The notes below the pieces were generated by a model that worked only from the letters and a program-made list of their open reading frames with translations, ran no database searches and was not told the origin of the DNA. Positions 34,200 to 44,611 of a stretch of DNA of 64,000 nt are shown here, one piece after another. The stretch comes from Desemzia sp. RIT 804 (GTDB lineage Bacteria > Bacillota > Bacilli > Lactobacillales > Carnobacteriaceae): contig NZ_JAFEMV010000003.1 of assembly GCF_016892605.1 (NCBI RefSeq), positions 248,001 to 312,000 on the forward strand, read 5' to 3'. A program made the position numbers and the translations under genes. Numbering within the stretch: position 1 is the first letter of the stretch; every line of letters begins with the position of its first letter.

Positions 34200-36630
34200 A
34201 TATATTGAAAATAACATAGTTTTTAATCATGAGGGAGAATGCTTTGCCTACTACGAGCTGCTTCCCTACAACTATTCTTTTTTGACTCCTGAACAAAAAG
34301 GACAAGTCCACACGAATTTCCGTCAATTGATCGCTCAAAATCGTGAAGGAAAAATTCATGCCCTACAAATCAGTACTGAACGATCCATTCAAGCGATTCA
34401 AGAAAAAAGCAAACAAGCTGTAACAGGACGATTGAAAGACGTTGCCTTTCAACGAATTGATGAACAAACAGAAGCGTTAGTTTCCATGATTGGCGACAAT
34501 CAATTGGACTATCGCTTTTTTATTGGGTTTAAATTACTGGTCAATGAACAAGAAGTGACTTTAAAAAACTTACGCAAATCGGCCAAAAACACCTTAACGA
34601 CTTTCTTACGTGAAGTGAACCATAAATTGATGAATGATTTTGTTGTGATGCCGCAAGATGAAATCCGCCGGTTTACCAAGATGGCAGATTTGCTTCAATC
34701 AAAAATCGAACGCCGTTTTCAGATTCGTCCATTGGATAAAGATGATTTTGGGTATTTGATTGAACATGTATATGGGAAATCCGGTACGCCCTTTGAAGAT
34801 TATGCGTATCCCCTCCCATTAAAGAAGCAGAAAGAAACAACTCTAGTAAAGCGCTATGATTTGATCAAACCAACTCGTTCACTTATTGAAGAAAATCAAC
34901 GGTACCTTAAAATCCAAAATGAAGAAGACACCCTTTATGTGGCTTACTTTACCATTGACTCGATTGTCGGGGAGTTGGATTTCCCTTCTAATGAAATCTT
35001 TTATTACCAGCAACAACAATTCGATTTCCCAATCGACACATCAATGAATATTGAAATTGTCGCAAACAAAAAAGCCCTCTCTACGATTCGAAATAAGAAA
35101 AAAGAATTGAAAGATCTAGATGATCACGCCTGGGAAAATAACAACGAGACCGGAAACAATGTCTTAGAAGCTCTAGAAGATGTAACCGAGTTAGAAATGA
35201 CTCTCGACCAAAGTAAGGAAGCGATGTACAAATTGAGTTATGTGATTCGAATCTCAGCTGATTCTTATGATGAACTCAAACGACGCTGTAATGAAGTTAA
35301 AGATTTTTATGATGATTGGAGTATCAAATTGGTTCGTCCTTTTGGGGATATGATGGGATTACACAAAGAATTCCTTCCTGCAAGCAAGCGTTACATGAAT
35401 GACTACATTCAGTATGTGACATCTGATTTTATTGCTGGACTCGGTTTCGGTGCTTCCCAACTATTAGGAGAAACCGACGGTATCTATATTGGCTACAACT
35501 TGGAAACTGGTCAAAATGTCTATCTCAAACCTAGTCTTGCCAGTCAAGGTGTCAAAGGTTCTGTTACCAATGCTTTAGCTTCGGCTTTTCTCGGTTCTTT
35601 AGGTGGCGGAAAATCCTTTTCAAACAATTTACTGGTTTATTATGCTGTATTATTTGGCGCACAGGCAGTAATTGTTGATCCAAAGGCAGAACGCGGGCTT
35701 TGGAAAGAAACTTTGCCAGAGATCGCGCAGGAGATCAATATCGTCAACCTCACCAGTGAAGAAAAGAATCAAGGGTTGCTTGACCCGTATATCTTGATGA
35801 AAAGAAAAAAAGATGCGGAAAGTTTAGCAATCGATATTCTCACTTTTTTAACCGGCATTTCAAGTCGGGATGGGGAAAAGTTTCCTCTTTTGCGAAAAGC
35901 CATTCGTTCGGTTACGCAAAAAGAAGTTCGGGGATTGTGGTTAGTGATGGATGAGCTGCGAAAAGACGAGAACCCTTTGGCTTCTTCGATTGCGGATCAT
36001 ATTCAAAGTTTTACCGATTATGATTTCGCTCATTTATTTTTTAGTGATGGCACAACGGAGAATTCGATTAGTTTGGATAAGCAGTTAAATATTCTTCAAG
36101 TCGCTGATCTAGTCCTTCCTGATTCTCAAACCAATTTCTCGGATTATACCACTATTGAATTGCTGAGCGTGGCTATGTTGATCGTGATTTCTACCTTTGC
36201 CCTTGATTTCATTCATAGTGATCGCCAAACATTCAAAATTGTGGACTTGGATGAAGCCTGGTCCTTCTTGCAAGTGGCACAAGGAAAAGCTTTATCGAAT
36301 CGATTAGTGCGTGCTGGGCGTTCTATGAATGCAGGCGTCTATTTTGTTACCCAAAATGCGGACGATTTGATTGATGAAAAATTGAAAAACAATATCGGGC
36401 TGAAGTTTGCTTTTCGCTCCACCGATATTCAGGAGATCAAAAAAACTTTGGAGTTCTTTGGGGTCGATAAAGAAGACGAAGACAATCAAAAACGATTGCG
36501 TGAATTGGAGAATGGACAATGTTTGATGCAAGACCTATATGGACGTGTGGGGACGATTCAAGTACATCCCGTCTTTGAAGACCTCTTTCATGCCTTTGAT
36601 ACTCGGCCGCCTTTACACCAAACGAAATGA
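34183..36630 (+). CDS. VirB4-like conjugation ATPase (Tn916 Orf16, TcpF/ConE type)
   Basis: The 815-residue ATPase begins with TTG, overlapping orf17 by 17 bases. The N-terminus reads YIENNIVFNHEGECFAYYEL. Walker A is GSLGGGKSF (~472) and VDLDEAWSFLQVAQGK is the Walker B region. NRLVRAGRSMNAGVYFVTQN is typical of VirB4 and TcpF. It powers assembly of or transport through the mating channel and is essential in Tn916 and ICEBs1. Confidence 0.95.
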   Translation: MNYPIKYIENNIVFNHEGECFAYYELLPYNYSFLTPEQKGQVHTNFRQLIAQNREGKIHALQISTERSIQAIQEKSKQAVTGRLKDVAFQRIDEQTEALVSMIGDNQLDYRFFIGFKLLVNEQEVTLKNLRKSAKNTLTTFLREVNHKLMNDFVVMPQDEIRRFTKMADLLQSKIERRFQIRPLDKDDFGYLIEHVYGKSGTPFEDYAYPLPLKKQKETTLVKRYDLIKPTRSLIEENQRYLKIQNEEDTLYVAYFTIDSIVGELDFPSNEIFYYQQQQFDFPIDTSMNIEIVANKKALSTIRNKKKELKDLDDHAWENNNETGNNVLEALEDVTELEMTLDQSKEAMYKLSYVIRISADSYDELKRRCNEVKDFYDDWSIKLVRPFGDMMGLHKEFLPASKRYMNDYIQYVTSDFIAGLGFGASQLLGETDGIYIGYNLETGQNVYLKPSLASQGVKGSVTNALASAFLGSLGGGKSFSNNLLVYYAVLFGAQAVIVDPKAERGLWKETLPEIAQEINIVNLTSEEKNQGLLDPYILMKRKKDAESLAIDILTFLTGISSRDGEKFPLLRKAIRSVTQKEVRGLWLVMDELRKDENPLASSIADHIQSFTDYDFAHLFFSDGTTENSISLDKQLNILQVADLVLPDSQTNFSDYTTIELLSVAMLIVISTFALDFIHSDRQTFKIVDLDEAWSFLQVAQGKALSNRLVRAGRSMNAGVYFVTQNADDLIDEKLKNNIGLKFAFRSTDIQEIKKTLEFFGVDKEDEDNQKRLRELENGQCLMQDLYGRVGTIQVHPVFEDLFHAFDTRPPLHQTK

Positions 36631-36639
36631 GGTGCACAA

Positions 36640-38745
36640 ATGAAAACAAAAACGAAAAAAGTACTGCTGATCATGCTACTGTTGGGATTGACTGTTTTTT
36701 TATTGCTTGTTCTCACTGCAACTTTTGTTCAAGCTGTTGGGTTAGTCGATGACACCGTAGATGCTCAAAACATTTATTCGCGCTACCCACTTTCTCATTA
36801 TCAATTAGATTTCTATGTCGATTCAAGTTGGGATTGGCTGCCATGGAATTGGACAGATGGCATCGGAAATCAAGTGCAATACGGCTTATATGCGATTTCC
36901 AATTTCATTTGGACAATCAGCTTATATTTGTCCAACGCAACCGGTTATTTAATCCAGCAAGCTTATACACTCGATTTCATTTCAGATACTGCTAATCAAA
37001 TTGGCAAGAATATGCAGATTTTAGCAGGTGTATCTTCCAACGGTTTTTCTCAGTCTGGCTTTTATGTAGGCTTCTTATTGTTGTTTATTCTGATTATAGG
37101 TGCTTATGTTGGGTATGTTGGACTGATTAAACGAGAAACGTCAAAAGCCATTCAAGCCGTCACAAATTTTGTGGTTGTTTTTTTATTGTCCGCTGGTTTT
37201 ATTGCCTATGCACCTTCTTATATTCAAAAGCTTAATGACTTTTCAGCCGATATCAGTCAAGCCAGTTTGGAGCTAGGTTCAAAGATTATTCTTCCTCACT
37301 CAGACAGTCAAGGAAAAGACAGTGTGGACTTGATTCGGAATACTCTATTTTCGGTCCAAGTTGAACAGCCTTGGCTCTTATTGCAGTTTGATCAGTCCAG
37401 TAAAGAAGAGATTGGAGCATCCCGTGTAGAGGCACTTGTGTCGATTGATCCCAATACAAACAAAGGAAAAGATCGAGAAGAAGCCGTTAAGAAGGAGATT
37501 GAAGAACACGACAATCAGAACTTGACATTGACCAAAACGACTACCCGATTAGGAACCGTCTTCTTCCTCTTTTTATTCAATATCGGTATCTCGATTTTTA
37601 TCTTCTTACTGACAGGGATCATGATTTTCTCTCAAGTCTTGTTTATCTTGTATGCGATGTTCTTACCGATTAGTTTTCTATTATCTATGTTGCCGACCTT
37701 CACGAGTATGGGAAAATCGGCTTTGATGAAACTCTTCAACACCATTATGTTAAGAGCAGGGATTACGTTGATCATAACTGCAGCTTTCAGCTTATCTACG
37801 ATGCTCTATAGTCTGACAACCGGTTACCCGTTTTTCTTGGTTGCCTTCTTGCAAATTGTTACGTTCGCAGGTATTTACCTCAAATTAGGCGATATCATGA
37901 GTTTCTTCAATCTGCAAACAAGTGATTCTCAACAAGTTAGTCGCAGTGTTTTCCGCCGACCTCGTCAAATGGCGCATCGTAGTGCTAGACGTTTGCAGCG
38001 CACTGTGAGTCAAACTTTGATTGGTGGGACTGCCGGTTGGATGGCTGGCAACACACGACAACGACAGAAGCAACGAGCTTTGACAGAAACTGCAGCTACT
38101 CAAACACCAGCTAAAAAGACCGTTGCTTCTCCTACGCATACTCAGCCTTTATCACGTAGTTACCGAACTGGACAATCGATTGGAAAAGTAATGGATACCA
38201 AAAACCGTGTTCGTCAAACGATGGCAAACAAGAAGCAACAAGTCCAAGAATTACCAAAAGCCCTTCAAACAAAGAGAATTCAATCTATCCTAGATTTGAA
38301 ACAAGGCGTTCTAGATGAACAAACACCTTCTAAAAAGAAAAACAGTGTTCCTATTTCACCTACGCAAGTAAATAGAGGGATAAACGTACCGAAGAAAGAA
38401 GCCACTTCATCAGCAAAGACACATCAAAGGCCAACTACCGTTAAAAGAGAAAAACCTAAAAAAGAGAACCCACCGGCTTTGAAGCAAACAAGAGAAATTG
38501 TTTCGTTACAAAATCCACATCAAGAGCCACGTTTGGAAAAGACGATTGCTAAAAATCGTCCCGATATTCCTAAGCAGGTTTCGTTGAAGAAACACGTACC
38601 TGTTGAATCACAACGAAGAGAAACAAAGCCAACTCAGTCCTACAGAGTCAAAAAAGAGCCACAGCTCTCTAAAGGAAAACTCTTAAAAAATCGTCCCACT
38701 GTTCGCTTGAAACATCCTCCTCGAAAGAAAGGTGAAACCAAATGA
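36640..38745 (+). CDS. Polytopic conjugation protein (Tn916 Orf15, VirB6-like)
   Basis: The 701-residue membrane protein has an N-terminal signal-like helix (LLIMLLLGLTVFLLLVLTAT) and about seven more membrane segments up to residue ~430. A long basic cytosolic tail (~440-701) rich in Lys, Arg, Gln, Thr and Pro follows. It corresponds to Orf15/ConG, thought to form the membrane pore of the transfer apparatus. It overlaps the next gene by four bases. Confidence 0.9.
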   Translation: MKTKTKKVLLIMLLLGLTVFLLLVLTATFVQAVGLVDDTVDAQNIYSRYPLSHYQLDFYVDSSWDWLPWNWTDGIGNQVQYGLYAISNFIWTISLYLSNATGYLIQQAYTLDFISDTANQIGKNMQILAGVSSNGFSQSGFYVGFLLLFILIIGAYVGYVGLIKRETSKAIQAVTNFVVVFLLSAGFIAYAPSYIQKLNDFSADISQASLELGSKIILPHSDSQGKDSVDLIRNTLFSVQVEQPWLLLQFDQSSKEEIGASRVEALVSIDPNTNKGKDREEAVKKEIEEHDNQNLTLTKTTTRLGTVFFLFLFNIGISIFIFLLTGIMIFSQVLFILYAMFLPISFLLSMLPTFTSMGKSALMKLFNTIMLRAGITLIITAAFSLSTMLYSLTTGYPFFLVAFLQIVTFAGIYLKLGDIMSFFNLQTSDSQQVSRSVFRRPRQMAHRSARRLQRTVSQTLIGGTAGWMAGNTRQRQKQRALTETAATQTPAKKTVASPTHTQPLSRSYRTGQSIGKVMDTKNRVRQTMANKKQQVQELPKALQTKRIQSILDLKQGVLDEQTPSKKKNSVPISPTQVNRGINVPKKEATSSAKTHQRPTTVKREKPKKENPPALKQTREIVSLQNPHQEPRLEKTIAKNRPDIPKQVSLKKHVPVESQRRETKPTQSYRVKKEPQLSKGKLLKNRPTVRLKHPPRKKGETK

Positions 38746-39761
38746 AATGGAAACGAAAATTGATTCTTGGTGGAATTGCTTTTCTTTCTTTTTTTAGTTT
38801 ATTGACGTTTGTCGCCATTTTTATAGCAGACGACCCTTCCTCCTCTTCTTCTACAGGGATTGAGTTGAAGGAAAGTTCGTTGTCTGTTTCGCAAGATACG
38901 TTAAAGTACCGTTCATTTGTTGAAAAATACGCCAAAAAACAACACATTGAAGACTATATCAATGTGTTATTGGCGATCATTGAAGTAGAAAGTGGCGGAA
39001 AATTGCCAGATGTCATGCAGTCTTCTGAATCAAAAGGACTCGCTCCCAATACGATTACTAACCCAGAAGAATCGATCCAGCAAGGAGTAGCTTATTTTGC
39101 AGAACTTGTTCGTTCAGCACAAACCTTAGAAGTAGACGAGCAAAGTGTGATTCAAGCATACAACTATGGAGGCGGTTTTTTAAATTATGTCGCAAGAAAT
39201 GGTAAAAAATACTCCTTGGAATTGGCTGAAAGTTTCTCTAAAGCACAAGCAACCGGGCAACGAGTAACCTATAAAAATGATATTTCTATACCAAAAAATG
39301 GCGGTTGGCGCTACAATTATGGCAATATGTTTTATCTATTGTTAGTCACTCAATATCTGGAAACTTCTTCTCAAAAATTTAATGATAAAACCGTTCAGGT
39401 AATTATGGATGAAGCCTTGAAATATCAAGGTTATCCTTATATATTTGGCGGTTCAAATCCTAATACTTCCTTTGATTGTAGTGGTATCACACAATGGACG
39501 TTTCAAAAAGCTGGAATTACATTACCTCGTACTGCACAAGCACAATATGATATCATGGATCACTTGCCTTTGTCCGAAGCAGAACCAGGAGATTTGATTT
39601 TCTTTCATTCGACTTATGCGACTGCCGACTATGTGACTCATGTCGGAATCTATGTCGGCAATATGCGAATGTATCATGCGGGAAATCCGATTGGTTATAC
39701 AGATTTGAATAGCGACTATTGGCAGCAGCATTTAATCGGTGCGGGCAGAATTAAAAAATAA
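38742..39761 (+). CDS. Bifunctional cell-wall hydrolase (Tn916 Orf14, CwlT-like)
   Basis: This 339-residue protein has one N-terminal membrane anchor (~6-30). Its lysozyme-like domain has the catalytic Glu in LLAIIEVESGGK, then GVAYFAELV and VIQAYNYGGGFLNYV. The C-terminal NlpC/P60 endopeptidase domain has Cys in NTSFDCSGITQW, His in YVTHVGIYVGNM and His in MYHAGNP. It opens peptidoglycan for the conjugation channel. Confidence 0.95.
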   Translation: MKWKRKLILGGIAFLSFFSLLTFVAIFIADDPSSSSSTGIELKESSLSVSQDTLKYRSFVEKYAKKQHIEDYINVLLAIIEVESGGKLPDVMQSSESKGLAPNTITNPEESIQQGVAYFAELVRSAQTLEVDEQSVIQAYNYGGGFLNYVARNGKKYSLELAESFSKAQATGQRVTYKNDISIPKNGGWRYNYGNMFYLLLVTQYLETSSQKFNDKTVQVIMDEALKYQGYPYIFGGSNPNTSFDCSGITQWTFQKAGITLPRTAQAQYDIMDHLPLSEAEPGDLIFFHSTYATADYVTHVGIYVGNMRMYHAGNPIGYTDLNSDYWQQHLIGAGRIKK

Positions 39762-39777
39762 GAAATGAGGAATATAA

Positions 39778-40686
39778 ATGAAGATTCATATTGAACGAAA
39801 ACCGAAAAAAGAAAAAGTGAAAAAAGTCAAAACGATCCATGTGGGCACTCATAAAAAAAGTGTCCTTTTTCTTTGGCTTATCTTGACTGGAAGTATTGCG
39901 TTTGGTATCTATAAAAATTTCACTGCGATTGATACACATACGATTCATGAGACAAAAACCAATGAACCTGTGATTGTTGATACTCATGCGATTGAAAGTT
40001 TCACCCTTAATTTTATCAAGGACTATTACACTTGGGAAAATAAAAAAGAAGTGATCGAACAACGGCCAGAAAAAATCAATCGTTATTTGACAGCTGAATT
40101 ACAAGTATTAAATATAGATACGATTCGTACAGATATTCCAACGAATTCCACAGTGAGTGATAGCCAAATTTGGCAGATTCAAACAATTGATGGCCAGAAT
40201 TATTCTGTTGTTTATATGGTAAAACAACGCATTACAGAAGGTGAAGAAACAAAAAATAGTGTTTCTACTTATCGTATTACAGTCTATCAAGATTCGGACG
40301 GTAATTTAGTGATTACTACGAATCCCACCATTTGGACCATGCCAAAATTGTCAGACTATCAACCGGATGTTTTTTTAAACGATAATAATATTGAAGAATC
40401 ACTACAAGAAGAAATCACCAATTTCTTGGAGACTTTCTTCAAGCTGTATCCCAATGGCAGCAGCAGTGAGTTGAATTATTATATGGTTGAAAGCACCTTA
40501 CCCATTATCAATAGGAATTTCGTTTATTCTGAGTTAATCAATCCTTCTATACAAAAAAAGAATCAACATTATCTTGTTAAAGTTGCAGTGAAGTATTTGA
40601 ATAGTGAGACGAAAAGTGAAGATGTATCCCAATACCAATTGACCTTAGAAAAAACAGAGAACTGGAAAATTGTAGGAAGTAAATAA
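39778..40686 (+). CDS. TcpC-family conjugation protein (Tn916 Orf13)
   Basis: The 302-residue protein has a basic cytosolic N-terminus (HIERKPKKEKVKKVKTIHVG), one membrane helix (VLFLWLILTGSIAFGIY) and two extracellular NTF2-like domains (SFTLNFIKDYYTWENKK; ITNFLETFFKLYPNG). TcpC/Orf13 contacts the channel ATPase and is required for transfer. It is the last gene of the transfer operon. Confidence 0.92.
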   Translation: MKIHIERKPKKEKVKKVKTIHVGTHKKSVLFLWLILTGSIAFGIYKNFTAIDTHTIHETKTNEPVIVDTHAIESFTLNFIKDYYTWENKKEVIEQRPEKINRYLTAELQVLNIDTIRTDIPTNSTVSDSQIWQIQTIDGQNYSVVYMVKQRITEGEETKNSVSTYRITVYQDSDGNLVITTNPTIWTMPKLSDYQPDVFLNDNNIEESLQEEITNFLETFFKLYPNGSSSELNYYMVESTLPIINRNFVYSELINPSIQKKNQHYLVKVAVKYLNSETKSEDVSQYQLTLEKTENWKIVGSK

Positions 40687-40727
40687 GTTATCAGAATATT
40701 AATCTCTGTGCGCTCCATCTTTTATTA

Positions 40728-40778
40728 GAAAGAGCTGGTGATTTGAAATGTATGTTTCTCGTTTCATCAGCTCTTCTT
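40728..40778. terminator. Bidirectional terminator after the transfer operon
   Basis: AAGAGCTGGTGA..GAAA and TTTC..TCATCAGCTCTT form an inverted repeat followed by CTTATCTT. It sits between the converging orf13 and the HEPN-like gene. Confidence 0.6.
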
Positions 40779-40812
40779 ATCTTGTGTTCAGAGTTTACGT
40801 TATGAATTACTC

Positions 40813-42063
40813 TTAATCCATATAACTTCTCATCTCTTCTATCCATTCACTACGCATATCACCTAAATATTCACTTTTTATTTCTGTTTCATAACCTTTA
40901 ATATGATCTAGCCAAGCATCACAACTATCAATAAAATGGAAAAGCCCTAGTAAGTAGTTATAGAAATTATCTACATCAACTTCTTTATCATCAAATTTGT
41001 ACTCATGACTATAAGAGCATGGGTATCTAAACATATCTCCGTTCTTATCAAGAGAATTTAAAGCGCTGATATAAAGCTCAGCTAGTTCGAGAGTTTCCCC
41101 ATCTTGATTATCTTCTTTAGAATAATGGACTAGCATAGGTTTAATAGTCTTCCACAATTCTTTGTGTAACAAATGAGAGTTACTTTTTCCTCTAATAATC
41201 TGCTTATCGATACTTTGGTCCATTTCCATATGAAGAAGTCTTTTTAGTCCTATTTCAATAGCATTTCTCATCAAGAAAACTATTGGATAAAATAATGCTT
41301 CATCTTTGGATTCTTTAAACTTTCCAAACAAAAAAGTTGCTACATCACTGTATCCTGTAACTTGCCTATGAAATCCATCACTCCAAGGTGATTTCCACAA
41401 ATAGCAGTTATTCATCCCTGAGTTTGCCCATTGAATAAATTGTGGTTCTTCTTGAAGATTTAATTCCGTTTCGTCAAACCATTCGCCATATATCATTTTA
41501 TTCAAAGTGCTATAACAATATATAAGGCGATTCCCCATATGATAAACATCTAATGCTTGATTGCCATATTGTTCCATAAACTCGTCTTTAAACGGATATC
41601 GGAAAAGGTCTGAACTGGAATCCACCAATTCAATACTATCCAAATATGTCTCTAACCATCCTTGTTCGTCTTGGTTTAGTCTTTCAACACCATATTTATT
41701 TTTATATATCTTGTACAACGCACTTACACTGTGCTTTGTAGCAATAAACGTTTCCTGTAACTCTCTTTTACTAGACTCATTAATAGCTATTCCTGCCTTA
41801 ATAAATAACTCTATAGCTTGACGGATCATATAAACACCTGGCAAAAACCACATGTCACACTTAATATTACTACGCGAATCTTCTATCACCTCTTTCAAGG
41901 TAATATACCCTGCGTTCATATACTGCCTAGATAGCTTTACGTAATCTTCGTCAGGCTTTTTACTCCATTTTATATATATTGTCATATTCTCATCTTCTAT
42001 ATTTTTAATATCTTTATCCTTTTCAACCCAAACATATTCCAAATTTAAGATCATTCCTTTCAT
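40813..42063 (-). CDS. HEPN-like protein with internal duplication
   Basis: The 416-residue protein has two repeats of a similar module: MIRQAIELFIKAGIAINESS ... SVSALYKIYK ... DSSSDLFRYPF (~85-165), and LMRNAIEIGLKRLLHMEM ... LLHKELWKTIKPM ... DKNGDMFRYPC (~265-365). Each looks like a HEPN helix pair (R-x-A-I-E-x3-K, then an H-x-L helix). No R-N-x3-H nuclease motif is evident, so it may bind RNA or nucleotides rather than cut. It is cargo on the minus strand at the end of the transfer operon. Function unknown; an Abi-type role is inference. Confidence 0.65.
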   Translation of the reverse strand: MKGMILNLEYVWVEKDKDIKNIEDENMTIYIKWSKKPDEDYVKLSRQYMNAGYITLKEVIEDSRSNIKCDMWFLPGVYMIRQAIELFIKAGIAINESSKRELQETFIATKHSVSALYKIYKNKYGVERLNQDEQGWLETYLDSIELVDSSSDLFRYPFKDEFMEQYGNQALDVYHMGNRLIYCYSTLNKMIYGEWFDETELNLQEEPQFIQWANSGMNNCYLWKSPWSDGFHRQVTGYSDVATFLFGKFKESKDEALFYPIVFLMRNAIEIGLKRLLHMEMDQSIDKQIIRGKSNSHLLHKELWKTIKPMLVHYSKEDNQDGETLELAELYISALNSLDKNGDMFRYPCSYSHEYKFDDKEVDVDNFYNYLLGLFHFIDSCDAWLDHIKGYETEIKSEYLGDMRSEWIEEMRSYMD

Positions 42064-42384
42064 GTTGTTATATTAAAATTTACAATTTATATCCTCACAA
42101 TAAATTGTAAATAAGGAATCTGGATTACTTCTCCAAAATCAATGCAAGAATAAGTATAAGACAATTTTAATTTAAAAAATAGTTTATCTCTTAATTTAGC
42201 TAATTCCTTTCAATCGCTCCTACTATTTAGGTTCGAAAAAGTTCTGATTTAAAATCATTACCGTTTTTCTCTTCTGTAGAATCAAAAAAAAGCAGTTATA
42301 ATGAATTAAAACCCTTATTCATTATGGAATATTTTTAGAAAGAACGATATATTACTACTAAATATCAATTTTATGGAGAATAAG
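42064..42384. other. AT-rich divergent intergenic region
   Basis: No ORF of note. It contains TAAATTGTAA/TTACAATTTA inverted elements near 42078-42110 and promoter-like AT-rich DNA between the divergent cargo genes. Confidence 0.5.
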
Positions 42385-42843
42385 ATGAAGCATACTACAA
42401 GTTTAGTTACCCGATTTAGAGATGCTATTGAAATGGCAAAAAATAATAGAGAGTTTAATGATGATTTTTCTTTTTATAGATTTCCAAGAGGATGCTGTGG
42501 AGATACCAGTGACTTGTTGGCTCAATTTTTACTAGAGCACGGAATAAAAACTTACTATGTTTTTGGGACATTTAGACCAGGTTTGTTTGAGGATATTCAG
42601 ACTCATGCATGGCTATTAACTGAAAATCAAATAGTTATTGATATTACCGGAGATCAGTTTAGTGCTGATTCTAATTATTTCAATTATGATAAATCAGTAT
42701 ATATCGGTGAAACCGTTAATTTTCAAACTTTATTTTAGGATGCTGAAAGAATAGTTCATGAAAACAAAGGGTTAGACGCTTTGGGCCATACGTGTCAACC
42801 TAGATTAAAAACATTGTATCAAAAGTTTACTAAGTATTTATAA
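42385..42843 (+). pseudogene. Transglutaminase/NlpC-like small protein interrupted by an in-frame stop
   Basis: The reading frame opens at ATG 42385 (GGAG 6 bases before) and runs as KHTTSLVTRFRDAIEMAKNN, FPRGCCGDTSDLLAQFLLEH, GIKTYYVFG, DIQTHAWLL and IVIDITGDQF, with Cys, His and Asp in the order of a papain-like triad. A TAG at 42736 follows QTLF. The same frame then continues for 34 good codons (DAERIVHENKGLDALGHTCQ, then PRLKTLYQKFTKYL) to TAA at 42841. I read this as one ~152-aa gene with a nonsense mutation. The function of the family is not known to me. Confidence 0.7.
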
Positions 42844-42946
42844 ATTAAATATAATGATAACGTTAAATAAAGCCAATAAACCTGATTGAGTATATACACA
42901 TAATAAATCAGATTTGTTGACTTTTTTATTTACTTCTTTTCCTCAA

Positions 42947-44171
42947 CTATCTAATTTTTTTCAAAATAGATTGAACGAAGTAGTCACATATTAGGCCATC
43001 TACTGATTGCTCCAGATTTATAGTTTTTTCTAAAGCATTGTTTACTTCATTAATGAATTTTACTAGGTAATCAATATCGGTCTGATCATGTCTATTTCTT
43101 GTATTAAAGAATGGAGCAATATTAATAAATAATTTTTGTCCTTCTAGATAACCTTTTAATTCAAACGATGGTGTATACTCTCCAAAAACTTTTCTAATAT
43201 CTAAATCAATAATTTCTTCATTTAGAATTTCTTCATTTTGATAATCATCCCAAAAAGTTAACATTGCATTTTCAATGGTATCTAAGATAGATTCGCGAGC
43301 CTTACTAGGTATGTCAATTTTCGATTTTGTATACATGTATAATCTTTCTAATCCAAATCCGTTCCAGTGTTCAATTTTATTTTCAATTAAATAGCCTCCT
43401 CTAGTACCATATCCAATTAAATCAGCTATTTTATTAAAATCTATCTCATGGGTTTCTTTGTTAATAATTTTATTTTTGATCTTAGGAGGGAGTTTTTTTA
43501 GTTTTTTGAGATTCTGATTTTTGATTTAAAAACTCATTAATGTAAGATAAAACGATGTGTCTTATGTCGTTGTGTTCCAAATATATTGAGACATCTAGGT
43601 AACTCTCATTTCTTATATGATAATCTACTTCAGACTTATGATATTGTTTTTTCTTATCATGTTTGTCGTTCCAAATTTGAATACAATAATCCATTTCAGA
43701 AAATTCATTATGAAAATAGAATTCACTACGTTTGTATCGACTAAAGATACGTCCTAATTGGTTATCTTTATATTCTTTTAATTCTAACGAAGCTATATCG
43801 TTAACTGGTCCCCCAGAGTGAACTATCAGTGTACGAATATCTAGTAATAACTTTATTCCTTCTGGTTTATTTATTTTAATTTTCCATAATCCTGCTAAAT
43901 AGTTGATTGCATTGGTTATCCTATAAATATTATTTGCAAAATGATCTGCTTTTGGATCTGGAATTCCACTTTCGTTCCCACTGCCTAAAAATTCTTCGTC
44001 TAATGTAAAGAAGTAGTTAATACATCCACGAATAATCCAAGTTACTGCTGCTTCAGTATTAGCAAAAGTAGTTTCATCATAATTGCAATGTATCATATCA
44101 TCAAATTTTCTTTTCAATTCCTTAGAAGTACCAGAGAAAAAGGTTTGTGGAACTATTTTAATATCATTCAT
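42947..44171 (-). pseudogene. HEPN-type gene split by a frameshift in an A7 tract
   Basis: The first frame (44171 to 43482) encodes 229 residues and contains LLLDIRTLIVHSGGPV, an R-x4-H motif (Arg ~113, His ~118) typical of HEPN folds. At CTAAAAAAACTCC (~43490) the frame stops, but a +1 frame reads on without a break: KLPPKIKNKIINKETHEIDF, NKIADLIGYGTRGGYLIENK, IEHWNGFGLERLYMYTKSK, to 42947. Removing one A would restore a single ~407-aa protein. It is either a recent inactivation, phase-variable homopolymer slippage, or a sequencing error. Confidence 0.7.
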
Positions 44172-44234
44172 AAATAATCACTTCCTTTGATCAGAAATAA
44201 ACTGGTCTTTTTTATTGGTCCAATTTAATGGATA

Positions 44235-44611
44235 CAATTCATCCATTATTTCCCCACTTAAAATTTGATCGAATTGTCCCAACTTTTCATTCAGGAAATT
44301 TAAGCGAAGTTCGGTCTCAGCAATTTATTATTTTGTTCTCTCTTAAATTTTGAATAATATGGTAACGTTTTTCGATCGTTGGATCACCTTATAAATATAG
44401 TGCAAGTATATTCGCGAATTTATCCAATTGTCATCCCGTACTGACGTAAGTAATAGATAATAATCAACCAATTAATCGACTCTTCGTCGAATTTGCGATA
44501 ACTATTTTCGTCCCTTTTTAAATGAGTAATCCAATCTTGATTGGTATAATAACGAATTGTATGAGCATTCATACTTAACGTCGTAGCCATTTCTTGAACA
44601 GTATAAAACAT
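44235..44611 (-). pseudogene. MerR-family regulator, frameshifted
   Basis: The N-terminal HTH is intact (FYTVQEMATTLSMNAHTIRY, then Y and DEESINWLIIIYYLRQYGMT), but the frame ends at TAA after 64 codons. Downstream sequence in other frames still reads like the MerR coiled coil (KGDPTIEKRYHIIQNLREQN). It is divergent from the aldo/keto reductase relic, a common pairing. Confidence 0.72.

Noticed and set aside
43485-43497. Programmed -1 frameshift at AAAAAAC
   Set aside because: The downstream coding frame is +1, not -1, relative to the first gene, so the classic -1 heptamer mechanism does not fit.
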